Counted from the stretch's first letter, positions 18,085 to 28,497 are shown. The stretch: DNA of 64,000 nucleotides from Conchocele bisecta (GCA_029237695.1 CM055272.1:34358791-34422790), one strand, 5' to 3'. Numbers and translations: made by a program. Notes: generated by a model not told the origin, from the sequence alone.

Positions 18085-21000
18085 TTAGAGAGGTTCCGTA
18101 TGTATTCCGTCTGGTAACACGCGTCTTTTATCGTAGTATGCCGAGAGTCCTAATTTTTGTTGACAGTACGTTTTCATAACGCCGTCTTTCATTTTAAATC
18201 CTCCATTTTGTGCTACATCTATAATGTGTTTTCCATCTTCTGTAGTTTCACTTAGTACTCGTTTATATCTATCCCAATTTAAATTGTTGGTTCTCTTGGA
18301 CATTCCTTTCGCAGAGTTTTTATTAATAGAATAAATTTTTCTACAAAATAACACTTACTAGATAACGCTATCGCCCTATCTCCGCTAAATTCCATTTTGA
18401 AAAGTCGGGGGCTCTCTTTCGCTCCATTTATCCCAAGCCAACCATTTCTTTTCTTCTTTTTCAAATCCGTCTAGTAAGTTAGGTCTAATCAATTCCTCTA
18501 TCGTTTTTCCACTAACTCCTATATACATACTATCCGTATCCATCTGTATTAATTCGAAGTCTTCTCTTTTTACGTATTTGTCTAGAAATTCGTAGTAAAA
18601 TTCCAACATTCTCAATTTAGCTAGTTGATAAACCGCTATTCCACAATGGAATGGTCTCTTTACCGCACACCTGGGTTTTCTTGAAGATATTTCGTACGCA
18701 TCTCCTATCTCTTCCAAATCGTCAAAGAATGCAGATCTTAATGCTTTGTCAACACAGGTTTCGTTTTGTGTATATGTCGTATTTAAATGTCTCTCCGTTG
18801 CCTCTATCATTTTTCCACAACACGAGTTTCCTAATAATTTCATTATGTCGGCTACTGGTTTTCTTATTTGGTTCTACATCACCCGTTCGTCTTGCGGCTG
18901 TAACTTCTTTGCGAACCATTCGAATAGTTTTCGCTAATATAATCTATAACGCGATGAACTCCAGTTATTTCTAGGCCGTGTTTTAAATACCATTTCAACA
19001 GTGGCGCGTACAGCAATACTTTAGTGGCGGTCATAGATCCCACCAATTTTTTTTCCATCTCCTCTTGTTCGGCCAGTATCTTTTAAATATTTTAACATGT
19101 GTGAACTTCATCAACCTCTACTTCTCTGTTTATAAATATTGGGGACATTTCAGAAAACTTATCTTTTAAGTTGTGTGGAACTTCTATATCCACCTCCGCA
19201 AACCCAAACCAGTCTCCAGATAAAACTCTTTTTACAAAACTTTTTAATAAATTTAGGGTTATGTGGGGTATCTATATGGTGTATAGTTTCTCTCCCACAC
19301 GGCATCTCTTTATTTAACGTAGATAAATATAACGCGTTTGCATCGTACCCCAAAACAGCCTAGCAAGGTTTGGAACCCACTCTAATATTTGAAACACCAG
19401 CTTCTGCATATCGTGTAAATACTATTGATGGACCGCCAACTGGAGCGTCCTTCATCATTTCGTATGTTTCTTCTTTTGGTGCATATAGAGCATCCTCCGG
19501 TATAATCGTCTTTGAAGATTTTTGTTCTTTAATGGTTCCTCTCAATAAATATTGTATAGCTACTCCAGGTAGCGTTACCGCATCTTTGAAAATATCCACA
19601 CCTCTGTGTTTATAAAATTCACACATTTTTTCCACCGCTTCTAGGAACGGTGCTACATCTAAATCGTTATAATATTTCAACCAATCTCTGAAAGTTTTCA
19701 TATTATTTTCTTCGAAAATTCTACGACATTTACTTAATTCTGTTTCATCTATTAACATTTTCCCAGATAGTTTGGAATACCATAAGGAAAGAAAGATTTC
19801 TGTCCTTTGCATTCGTAGGCTTTTATCCAACTATCGTAACTTACACCAGGTCCTAGATAAAGTATTACATCAAGAAATCTAAACTCTGGAGTAAATAGAA
19901 ATAGTGTTGCGTTTGCACGTTTTCCGACCATTACTTTCTTTGTTGTTGATGCCAGTTCGCCTTCCAGGTATTTCTTTATTAAGTTTATATCGTACTTACT
20001 GCTGTTAAAAACCTATAACCGGTACTTGCTCTATCCACTCGTTCGATCTTGGCGATTTGGTTTTTACGTAAATGTTCTGTATTAAACCCATATCTTGACC
20101 ACACTTCTTCTCTTATAGCTTTTCCCCCTGACTTTCAAATCTTCTACGAATTTTTCTATAAGTTTTGCGGGATCTTTATCACAAATATGAGTTACTGTTC
20201 CTGAGAAATTATCTCCTATACTACGTTACCGAACGTGCTCGCTTCGTACTCTAGATTATTAACCGAGAGTTTTCAAATTCTGGGTTGAGATATGCCTCAA
20301 AATCGTATATATCTGATATGGATAAAGAGTAGTGTCGCAACCGATCTTTATGTCTTTACCAGTTCTTTGAAATTCGCATTCCCACATAACTACTAGTTTG
20401 AATTCTTTGCTTCTTCTAATAAATGTATCTCTCTCATAGTGGATGCGCGTTCTTCTTTTCTATGCTTTGCATGAATCTCACACCCGTGCCAGTAACAGCC
20501 GTGATATTGATATACGGTATTGGTTTCCGTACAGTATCCATCTACTGGAGCTCCTAAAACCCATCTTTCACCCCCCCCCCGTGTCCACACTGTTCGTGGT
20601 GAATGTGAATTCCCTCGCGCTTTTCCACAGAGTTACAATCCAATCGCTCGCCCCATAAACTGTTAGAAACTTTTTGGTAGAACGCTTTCCTCCTTTTCTC
20701 GAACGACGAACGCGGGCGCTCTAAATAATTACCATCACATACTACTTTTGTCTCACATTTCATACATTTTGGTCCGTGTCTCTTCATATTACTCGCTTTT
20801 GTGAATTTCTGTTTGCAATTATCGCAGGCGTAAATTTTAGATAGGTTTTTAAGGTTTTTTATCAGAAATGCGTGATTATTAAACAGTCCTATTGTCATTG
20901 GTTTATTACCTATTGCCTTATAGTGTGCTGGTACCTTTTTCAACCACCATACGTTACATTCGGTGGGTTGATATATTTGTATACCGATTTTAAAAAACTC

Positions 21001-22000
21001 TTCAACCTTTTTCAGATCTGAAAAAAGGAATTGGTGAAACCACATTACTACCAAAATATTGCTTACTAAGTTCTTTCGCCTTTTCTGTACATCTGTCGGG
21101 TCTGTTATCTGTCATATGCATAGCTAGACACCTGAACAGACAAAGGTCGTCATTATACTTATCTAAGGAATACATACCTTTTTTATTCTTCAGCCATTCT
21201 GAAAGTTCTCCTCCTGCTGCTTGTTTGGATTGTAGTCCCAAATATATTCCCCTACTATCCTGTATTAGCTTTACAAAAACCTCTACCCATCTTACAAACT
21301 TCCACTTTGTATTCGGTCTGTATATTTTATCGGACATTATTCGTGTTTGCTCCTTATCTGACAGCCATTTTGTAACGGTTTTCATTGATGATAGTGGTTC
21401 GCTACCACCGAGATTTTTGTGCATTATTATAGTTACAGGTTTTCCATTTTTAATTTCCTCCATATGTTCTAGCTTGTAAGAATATGAATATCTCAAATAA
21501 AAATTGGTTGTTAGATACGGAGCGAGTTTCTCGGACATGCGTTCAGACTCGTTAATGTTAATGTTTTTACGAAAGGATAATGTAACTACCAGTCTTCCAT
21601 TTTCTACCTTTTCCAATGTTTCATCGTGAGCCCCCAATATTTCTTCACCTTTTTCCACTATCGCGCGGGCTATAGATCTTTTCTTATTATTTTGTATTGG
21701 GCCACCTGTGTGTCTAATTTGAAACAAATTATTTGTGCTTGAAGGTTTTATTACACTAGCCCTTAACTCCGCAATACTTTCTTTTTGAATTCTGTTACCA
21801 ACTTCCTCCGCTAGTGAGAGGTCTTGAAATGCCCCTCTTTTATAGGTGCGGGTAAACCGCTTCATAAACGCCTCATTCTTTGTGGCATTTATCAGCTTTG
21901 TCAACCCCCTAACTCTCAACCGTGTACTATAAGTAATCCCAAGAGATTCGGCTTCTCTTCTCAAACTTTCTATTTCTGCTCTAGTTTCTGGCGTTATCAT
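18085..22000 (-). pseudogene. DNA polymerase B, protein-primed type, heavily frameshifted
   Basis: Coding runs from ATG 22000 down to TAA 18085. In order: N-terminal region with an OTU-like DDLCLFRC block (about 21117-21151); a C2HC zinc finger CDNCKQKF...KRHGPKC (20755-20830); an endonuclease-like block with HGCYWHGC (about 20490) and VVMWECEF (about 20380); exonuclease motif DFE (20296-20304); palm motif A YDANALYL (19324-19347); motif B KLLGNS (about 18825-18841); motif C DTD (18532-18540); then the C-terminal part. It would copy the element from protein-primed ends. Breaks include frameshifts near 21030, 20575, 20390-20000, 19845, 19150, 18860 and 18400, and an in-frame TAG at 19360-19362 three codons before motif A. 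It is convergent with the integrase gene. Confidence 0.88.
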
Positions 22001-22315
22001 ATTTTCTGTATATACTTTTGTATATATACTTTTGTATAACCTAATAAAATTTATCGTTCAATTGGGACTCAAAATTTACATAAGATTTTCACATCCAATT
22101 GAACATAAATTTCATAGTTATATCATATATAATTTATCTGTTCAATTGGACGTACAAAAATTTACATAAAGTTTTTTTTCACGTCCAATTGAACGATAAA
22201 TTTCATAGGTTATATACATATATAATTTATCTGTTCAATTGGACGTCAAAAATTTACATAATGTTTTTTTCACGTCCAATTGAACATATACATATACATA
22301 TAAAATACATATATA
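22001..22315. promoter_or_regulatory. divergent control region with inverted GTTCAATTGGAC motifs
   Basis: Three units start at 22056, 22140 and 22233. Each has GTTCAATTGG(ACGT) and, about 26 bp later, the reverse complement (ACGTCCAATTGAAC), with AAAATTTACATAA and a T-tract between. Each unit can form a 14-bp stem. The array lies between the PolB start (minus, 22000) and the zinc-finger start (plus, 22316). A further copy lies at 6290-6304. Binding sites for an element-encoded regulator, or replication signals, are possible. Confidence 0.75.
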
Positions 22316-22606
22316 ATGGAGTGTGTGACTTGTTGTAAGACGTTTACGTGTAAAGACTATCTACGAAGGCATCTAGCGAGACGTAGAAAGTTTCCTTGTG
22401 TCCCCCCACAATTTCAATGCCCCAGATGCCCTTGTAAATTCGTTAGTGCCCAAACTCTTTGTAGACATAAGCAACTACGCTGGCAGGTGGCTAAAGGTGA
22501 ACGTGGTAGACTAGAGCTGGTAGAATTAGTTGCTGATCTGCGAAATAAATTAGCTATATCGGAGGAGAAAAATGAGGAATATAAACTATTGTACTTGCAT
22601 GAATGA
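22316..22606 (+). CDS. small zinc-finger protein with C-terminal coiled coil
   Basis: The 96-aa product starts at ATG 22316 and stops at 22604-22606, 10 bp before the right inverted repeat. Two CxxC-led fingers are visible: CVTCCKTF...RRHLARRRKFPC (residues 3-28) and CPRCPCKF...CRH (residues 35-51). Residues 60-95 are a leucine/glutamate-rich coiled coil (LELVELVADLRNKLAISEEK). Zinc finger plus dimerisation helix suggests a DNA-binding regulator; the palindromic motif array directly upstream would be a natural target (inference). It appears intact. Confidence 0.7.
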   Translation: MECVTCCKTFTCKDYLRRHLARRRKFPCVPPQFQCPRCPCKFVSAQTLCRHKQLRWQVAKGERGRLELVELVADLRNKLAISEEKNEEYKLLYLHE

Positions 22607-22616
22607 TTTCGACTTT

Positions 22617-22815
22617 TTTCAAAAGTCAATTACCAATATAATTGGGACTCCCTCTTTTCAAAATTATTTTCTCCAAAAATTCATAAATTTGCTGTCGGGA
22701 GACCCAATTTTCCTCGTTAACCAATTTTTGATTTTTCGGGGGTGGTGGGGGTATTATAGAGGGTTATAAATGATATCACGGTAGGTGGTATCATTTTGAC
22801 TCCCTTACTACTACT
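22617..22815 (-). repeat. Polinton right terminal inverted repeat
   Basis: Reverse complement of 6055-6253 with no mismatch found by eye; it ends in CTTACTACTACT. Confidence 0.95.
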
Positions 22816-22820
22816 CGGGG
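22816..22820. other. target site duplication, right (CGGGG)
   Basis: CGGGG directly follows the right element end and matches 6050-6054. Confidence 0.75.
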
Positions 22821-23075
22821 ACATCGGCAGGTGTTGTTATTCAATTTTCCGGGGTATCTGCGCATTATCGCGTCAAAATAGATTCAGTTGTTGTGACATA
22901 TTGAATAAAGCGTGGCCTAAAGTGGAGGGTTTCTTACACGATTCAGTGCGCCCCGTCCAAATAGCAGGCGCCCGTGACGTACTATACCCACCTTGTAGAA
23001 TACAACTGTAGGGCGATCGTATTACACGCGCTGGTGTGTAAACACAGTCATTGATTGTAAAGAAACACCAGGAAA
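22821..23075 (+). promoter_or_regulatory. MGST1 5' flank and leader
   Basis: Only 255 bp separate the Polinton duplication from the MGST1 ATG. The stretch contains a CRE/AP-1-like GTGACGTAC near 22974 and a possible acceptor TTGATTGTAAAG just before the ATG. A 5' non-coding exon further upstream could now be beyond the Polinton. Confidence 0.4.
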
Positions 23076-23204
23076 ATGACGGCCTCACTTCTGACTACGG
23101 ATAATGAAGTGTTTAAGCGGTTTATCTTCTATGCCGGCGTCGTTCTCACGAAGACGATTTTCATGTCGATGTGGACTGCCGCGAGGTACAGGGTCCCCAG
23201 AAAG
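23076..23204 (+). CDS. MGST1: MGST1 coding exon 1
   Basis: It encodes 43 codons from the ATG (TTDNEVFKRFIFYAG...RYRVPRK), ending phase 0 before the donor GTACGT at 23205. It contains the first membrane segment. Confidence 0.95.
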
Positions 23205-26200
23205 GTACGTAGAGGGAGACAGCATTTTCTCGCCTCGTTTCTGACAACATATTATTCAAGGTGCATGATCACGTGGTTACAACAACAACAACAACAACAA
23301 CAACGTCGTCCACTCCAAAGTAAGTATTATTTGATAGTTTCCTTAATATGCAACGGATTTTGATGAACTATGGCGCAGCAAACGCGTCTGCATGAGCTGC
23401 ATTTGGTGGTCTATGGAGTTTGGCACAGACATATGTCGTTCAGTTTGCGAAGAATCGATTTCCGTGTCGGACACGGAAATCGATTCTTCGCAAAAACGAC
23501 AGAAAATACAGAGACCACCAAACGCGTTTTATGCGCCATATTTCATCAAAATCCGTTACGTAATAAGGACACTATAAAAGAATACGTACTTTGAATCGGT
23601 ACTTGTTGTTGTTGTTCGCACCACGTGATCATACACCTTGTTATTACACTAGGGTGGAATATCCTTGTCCCACGCCAGTGCATACGAATATTTGCCAAAA
23701 CAAACCATAGAATGCAGGATATATATAGTGTATATAGTGTACCACATTTTTATTAAAAATCCGGGGGGGGGGGGGGCGGACTTCACACCCCACCCCTCCC
23801 ACCTTGTGTACTCCCTCACTTTGCGAGCTCCATTGTAGTTGCGAACAGTAACTCTTCCAATCTACTCCCGTACCGTCCGTAGCTGGCTACGGACGGTTAC
23901 GGGAGTAGATTGCAAGAGTGACTGTTCTCAACTAGCGCCATTGGACAACCCACCTGGGCTTCAACTTTGACATGGACTAGCGACATATGTCACATCCCTG
24001 ATCTGACAACGTCATGCAAATGATGGATACTCTTAATCTGTGTTTAACCCGAATATAGTGAATGTCCTAAAAGTTGACCTGTGTAAAACACAGGTGAACA
24101 GATGTTCGTTATTGTGGTGTTATATGGGTATTTTGGTGGATTTGGGTGGATTTTGTTGGTGTTGGGTAATTTACATAGTGTTGTGCCAGTACCAATGCTC
24201 AAACATTACACACGACAGAAATCGTCAATTATCTACACATTTACCGTTCCGAACCGTCGGGCCCTCTTTATACTATCGAAATACATACTCGTAGTAAATA
24301 CCGTATGTATATGTGTAACTCTCGCTGGAGTTTACGTAAATTGTATGTTGGTAACAATCAGCCCTCCAGATAAGGAATTAGTAATTGAGTATTTTCACTG
24401 CATCATTTGTAAAGCAATTGGGTATTTCAAAATTTTAATTGGGTAAAATAAAATCACACTACTGTGTACACATCAACAGACAGCAATTATTGAATTAGTT
24501 TACTTCAAAGTGAAAACATATCTTGGCATTTCATTAGAATTGTCGCCATGAAAAATAAGAAAAATATGCTATATCTGTGGTATGTTTATTGTTTTCAGCA
24601 GCATGATAAAGGTACCACAAAATTGTTATTGCTTTTTAATACTCGTTACTTCTGATTTCCATTGGGTATTTAAGCAAATTCGCAGCTTATCTGGAGCTCT
24701 GTTGATAACAATGCACCTACACCACCAGAGATACCGAAATAACCCATAAAACACCGAAATATATACCGTTCTGCAAGAACCCGTGGTGCAAACGACAGGA
24801 CATTCGGGGCAATTGGTATAGTAACCCGAAGTGTGTGTCTGTAACACATGTCGACTTACGCCCTGCGTTACAGACAGACAATTTGGGTTATTGGTATGAT
24901 GGCTCAATCTGGACGTTATATTCAGTGTAAATCAAGGTGCATGATCAAGGTTATAACAAGCAATTATTGCTTGTTATAACCTTGATTATGCACCTTGATT
25001 TGCACAGCACATGTGATACCACAGTTATGTCAAATTTAATTCGCAAGTACGATCGATAATCCACTGCTAAGGCTCGCGGATTATCTCCTCGTACATGCGA
25101 ACGAACCATGATCTAAATTACATACACATATGTCTTGTTAATATGTTTACAGGTGTTTAGTTCACCGGAAGATTACATAGCCATAGGCGAGAAAAACGTT
25201 ACCTTGACAACCGACCCGGATATCGAAAGGGTCAGGAGGTATATGTTACAGTAACGTACAGAACGCATGAACATTTCAGGCCCGTACCCAGGAACGTATA
25301 TAGGGGGTGCGTTATCGATGGCGTGAAGGTATGGAACGCCAAATCTACATACTATTAAACTCAAATAAGTATTGCTAGCTCTAAATAATAGCATTAAATA
25401 TTTAGAGTTAGCTCCAAAATCATTTCTCTAAATCATTTGAAGCTATTAGAGCTAGCATTAATTATTCTGGAACGCCAAATCTACATAAACTAAAATAAGT
25501 GTTGCTAGTTCTAAATAATTTGCGCTAGCAGTAAATATTTAGAGCTAGCTCCAAATCTTTTAGAGAGCTATTCAAGTGATCTGTAAATGATTTTAGAGTT
25601 AGCATTAATTATTTGAGTTTATGTAGATTTGGCGTTCTATACGAAGGGCCAAATTTGCTAAACAAATGAAATAGTTTACACATCCACGGACTGACCTCGA
25701 CGGATCAAGTGGGGTGCTTACGCACCCGTCGCACCTCCCCTGCGTACGCACCTGCATATGTCATTGTAATTATAAAGTCTAACGATATGATAACGTGTGA
25801 TTATGACTTGACACTCACATACGTGTATCGAAGTGCATATAAATATACCGAATTATATTACCTCTCTGTAACATCAGTGTTTTACGGAATCCGGCAGAGG
25901 ACATGGATTTTTTTAATTAATTCGTTCCCATGAAATAACAATTCATTCCCTCAAATTAACAATTCGTTCCCTCGAATTAACAATTTGTTCCCACTATATA
26001 ATAATTCGTTCTCTCGAATTAACAATTCGTTCTCTCGAATTAACAATTCGTAATTAACAATTCGTTCTCTCGAATTAACAATTCGTTCCCACAAATTAAC
26101 AATTTGTTCCCTCGAATTAACAATTCGTTCCCATGATACAACACTTCGTTCCTACGAATTAACAATTCGTTCCCGTGGGAACGAATTGTTAATTCGTGGG

Positions 26201-27690
26201 AACGAGTTGTTAATTTGTGTGAACTGAGGGAACGAATTATTATTTCGTGGGAACGAATTAATACAAAAATGAATTATACGTCCCGGGGCTCCGTGGTGTT
26301 TAGTCGAGCTGTGTCGCATTGAAATTTATCTACACAAAGATACAACCTGATGAAGTGTCCAATGAATAACTATGTTATCGTGACCCACATGTCAGGGTGT
26401 CCTATTATGAGGTTCCGCTATTGAACATACAGTACACCTGGGTGGAATATTAATTGATTAATTGATAGGCCCCGATTACATGTAGGGTGCAGAGGTTACA
26501 TGCCAACATAATTATCTTATCCCGTCAACAAAGTGTGCATGTGCCGTGAAACACGGTGCCGTGAAATAGTTTTGATATCCTGTCAATACGACCTAATCAT
26601 TGCGTATGAATATGTGCGGTGGCTGGATTATTTTTATTTGCATTTTAAAGCCATTTGTAGGTGTTGACGGGATAAATATAATAGTAGGTTAGTGCCGTGA
26701 ATGGGAAAACAAATCTGGCGCGGCACGGAAACGGGATGTGCTCGGCAGAGCCTCGCCCATCCCGTTTCCTAAGCCTTGCCAGATATGTTTTCCCATTCAC
26801 GGCACTAACCTACGATTCTCTATATAAGTGGTTGCGACTTGATTTGATTTATTGGTGTTTAACTATCAATAGCCTGGCCAACTGGTTCGATCTCGCATTT
26901 CATAGGGGGTGGGGGTCCCAGGGGTGGGGTCCCAAAATTCGAACGCCATAATTAATTCAGCCCTGAAGTTAGAATAACCTGACCTTGTGCCAGGTCCATA
27001 CCGTACCAGTCACTTGGCCCCTTCCCTGAAATAGGATTACGAATAATCGTAATACTCACACAAGGGATATAACCAGATTCAACTGTCACTTACAAAATGC
27101 CAAAGATATACCCGAGTGCCAAAGCAGGTCTCCAGTCGGGGATTTCGGTAAGGATGAATTCTGATCGCTAAATTACCTATCGCATTACTCACAACCAAAC
27201 ACTACAAGTTGCGACTTGAGAAATTGGTCTTAGGACAAATGCGACCAGTGTAGACACAGGCCAGTCTGTGCTTATGACACAGTCTGGTCTGGGTCTGCAC
27301 TGATCGCCATCCAATCCGTGAAGTACCCGTCACCCAACAAACAACATATATTTAACAGGATGTAGGAGTAGCTGTAGATCATATCTAGACTGATCACAAT
27401 TGCCATAATCGCCATTTCCAGTCACGGGCACGTATTACAGGTGTCATCTGAACGACCTTGAGAACGTGCTGCCCTTCGTTCTGATTGGTCTGCTCTACGT
27501 GACGACATCACCCAGCATCAACAGCGCCACCATTCACTTCGGCCTGTTTACTGCCTTCCGGTTGCTGCACACCTTGTCGTATTTGTGGCCGATACGGCAA
27601 CCAGCGCGCGGCCTCTGTTGGCTTGTGGGATTCTGCGTGAACGCTTCCATGGCAGCGAGGGTGCTGATGACCGGAAGTTCTGGTTTCTAA
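23076..27690 (+). CDS. MGST1: microsomal glutathione S-transferase 1 (three coding exons)
   Basis: Exons 23076-23204, 25153-25238 and 27441-27690 join through GT-AG introns (phases 0 and 2) into 154 aa; vertebrate MGST1 has about 155. The MAPEG hallmark ERVRRCHLNDLEN spans the second junction, RKVFSSPED spans the first, and Arg128 in PARGL corresponds to the catalytic arginine of the family. Four hydrophobic segments are visible (about residues 12-33, 81-95, 103-120, 130-147). The enzyme is a trimeric membrane protein of ER and outer mitochondrial membrane that conjugates glutathione to electrophiles and reduces lipid peroxides. No frame lesion is seen. Introns contain several foldback elements. 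Confidence 0.95.
23257..23640. repeat. CAAGGTGCATGATCAC foldback element, copy 1
   Basis: A 384-bp inverted repeat in MGST1 intron 1, with termini CAAGGTGCATGATCACGTGG and CCACGTGATCATACACCTTG, (CAA)n/(TTG)n runs inside, and TTATT on both sides as a likely 5-bp target duplication. Related copies: 24931-24999 and 42616-43004. Confidence 0.9.
23444..23494. repeat. perfect 51-bp palindrome at the element centre
   Basis: TTTGCGAAGAATCGATTTCC is mirrored perfectly around G23469, forming 25-bp arms inside the foldback element. Confidence 0.9.
23838..23932. repeat. imperfect inverted repeat
   Basis: GTTGCGAACAGTAACTCTT pairs with AAGAGTGACTGTTCTCAAC, and CTACTCCCGTACCGTCCGTA pairs with TACGGACGGTTACGGGAGTA. 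A poly-G run (13 G) lies just upstream at 23763-23775. Confidence 0.85.
23933..24930. other. MGST1 intron 1, no feature recognised
   Basis: No gene or clear repeat is seen. A 114-codon hydrophobic plus-strand frame (24102-24446) lacks family resemblance and was rejected. Confidence 0.6.
24931..24999. repeat. CAAGGTGCATGATCA foldback element, short copy
   Basis: A 69-bp near-perfect palindrome: ATCAAGGTGCATGATCAAGG ... CCTTGATTATGCACCTTGAT. Same termini as 23257-23640. Confidence 0.9.
25153..25238 (+). CDS. MGST1: MGST1 coding exon 2
   Basis: Preceded by TTTACAG, it encodes VFSSPEDYIAIGEK...DIERVR plus two bases and is followed by the donor GTATAT. These are the loop residues between the first membrane helix and the HLND motif. 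Confidence 0.95.
25332..25640. repeat. foldback element in MGST1 intron 2
   Basis: TGGAACGCCAAATCTACATA at 25332 and TATGTAGATTTGGCGTTCTA near 25620-25640 are terminal inverted repeats. The interior is made of repeated GCTAGCTCTAAATA / TTTAGAGCTAGC blocks. Confidence 0.8.
25918..26270. repeat. AATTAACAATTCGTTCCC tandem array with inverted end
   Basis: About 11 copies of an 18-21-bp unit (TTCGTTCCCTCGAATTAACAA) run to about 26173. The array then flips into inverted copies (GGGAACGAATTGTTAATTCG) to about 26270, so both tandem and foldback structure are present. Confidence 0.9.
26685..26812. repeat. 128-bp foldback element
   Basis: TAGGTTAGTGCCGTGAATGG and CCATTCACGGCACTAACCTA form the ends. 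Inner arms GAAACGGGATG / CATCCCGTTTC pair around a GC-rich loop. Confidence 0.9.
26842..27172 (+). repeat. tRNA-derived SINE, family A
   Basis: It has the family order TTTATTGGTGTTTAAC, GGTTCGATC (B-box-like), GGAAAATCCCAAAATCAGAA (altered here), TTCAGCCCTGAA, GGTGCCAGGTCCATACC, CACTTGGCCCCTTCC, AAGGGGTATAACCAGATT. Other copies: 29808, 30365, 34525, 38308, 38790, 47461, 53471, 58522, 62063 and 63453. Confidence 0.8.
27441..27690 (+). CDS. MGST1: MGST1 coding exon 3 (terminal)
   Basis: After GTATTACAG it completes the split arginine codon and encodes CHLNDLENVLPF through three membrane segments to TAA 27688-27690. The last ~15 codons and 3' flank belong to a repeat unit that recurs at 27792, 27944, 28114 and 33240. 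Confidence 0.95.
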
Positions 27691-28180
27691 GCAACCATGA
27701 AATTTAAATGCTTTTCACCAAATAAATGGACGTTCGTCATTATAAATACATTTAGACCGCTTGCTATTACATAAAGAACAGTTTGCTGATTTCCATGGCA
27801 GCGCAGGTGTTGACGACCGGAAGTTGTGATATGTAAGCAACCATGGAATTTGAATCCTCTTCACCAAAGAAACGGACACATTCATTATTTTAAATACTTG
27901 TACATTTAGACAGTTCGCTGTCCCAGAGTTCCCGTTTGCTTGTTTCCATGGCAGCGAGTGTGTTGATTTAGATGAACATTTGGTTGAACTCGAATGATGT
28001 TTACCAAAGAAATGAACATTAGACCTAATCTCTAGGTACACGTACATATATACACACGTATATATAAACAATGGTTGAGAAAAAAAAACATACACTGTGC
28101 TTGATTGGGTGGTTTCCATGGCAGTTGATGGGATGGTATGGTTTCTAAGAAACACCAAAGAAATGAACATTCCTCATTAT
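27646..28180 (+). repeat. decayed tandem copies of the MGST1 tail and 3' flank
   Basis: TCCATGGCAGCGAGGGTG-like starts occur at 27646 (in the exon), 27792, 27944 and 28114, each followed by GACCGGAAGTT, AAGCAACCATG and ACCAAAGAAAYGGAC-like blocks to varying degree. Period 146-170 bp. A lone further copy lies at 33240-33290. Confidence 0.85.
27721..27726 (+). terminator. polyadenylation signal AATAAA
   Basis: AATAAA 31 bp after the MGST1 stop codon; the equivalent position in the next repeat unit reads AAAGAAAC. Confidence 0.5.
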
Positions 28181-28497
28181 CATTAGGTTAGAAAACACCA
28201 ATAGTTTTCATATATAATGTAGCCATATGTGACAATTCACATACTTTCATTTTTTTCCACATAACCTGCGTATACAAAACCTGCCCCATGTCTTTTCTGA
28301 ATCTAAATAAAACATCGGTTGACTTTCTTCTAAGAAAAATAAAATCTATCTCCTTCAGCCAAAGGAGTCGAAATGACTCGACGCGTTTCTCAAGCAGATT
28401 TGTACGGTGCTGTCATTAATATTGATTTTCAGGAATGGATTTTGTTTTTTATGAAAATACCAGTTTCAGGAATGTTTTTGGTCCTTTTCAAGGAGTA
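28181..28497. other. no feature seen
   Basis: AT-rich sequence with another AATAAA near 28305; no gene or clear repeat. Confidence 0.5.

Larger units (their letters stand above)
6055..22815. mobile_element. Polinton/Maverick (adintovirus-like) element
   Basis: A 16,761-bp element bounded by matching 199-bp inverted repeats and a 5-bp target duplication. It holds the Polinton core set: protein-primed type DNA polymerase B, retroviral-like integrase, A32-like ATPase, major capsid protein and penton-like protein, plus a fibre-like gene and several small membrane proteins. Polintons are self-replicating eukaryotic transposons that are thought to make virions. Gene order from left: small ORF (+), 208-aa (-), fibre (-), penton-like (-), helical conserved protein (+), 346-aa coiled-coil/TM protein (-), MCP (+), ATPase (+), five small genes (+), integrase (+), PolB (-), zinc finger (+). 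At least five genes carry frame lesions, so this copy is not autonomous. Confidence 0.97.

Noticed and set aside
24040..24446. Hydrophobic plus-strand frame as an extra gene or exon
   Set aside because: No family motif, and the MGST1 reading frame and length are complete without it.
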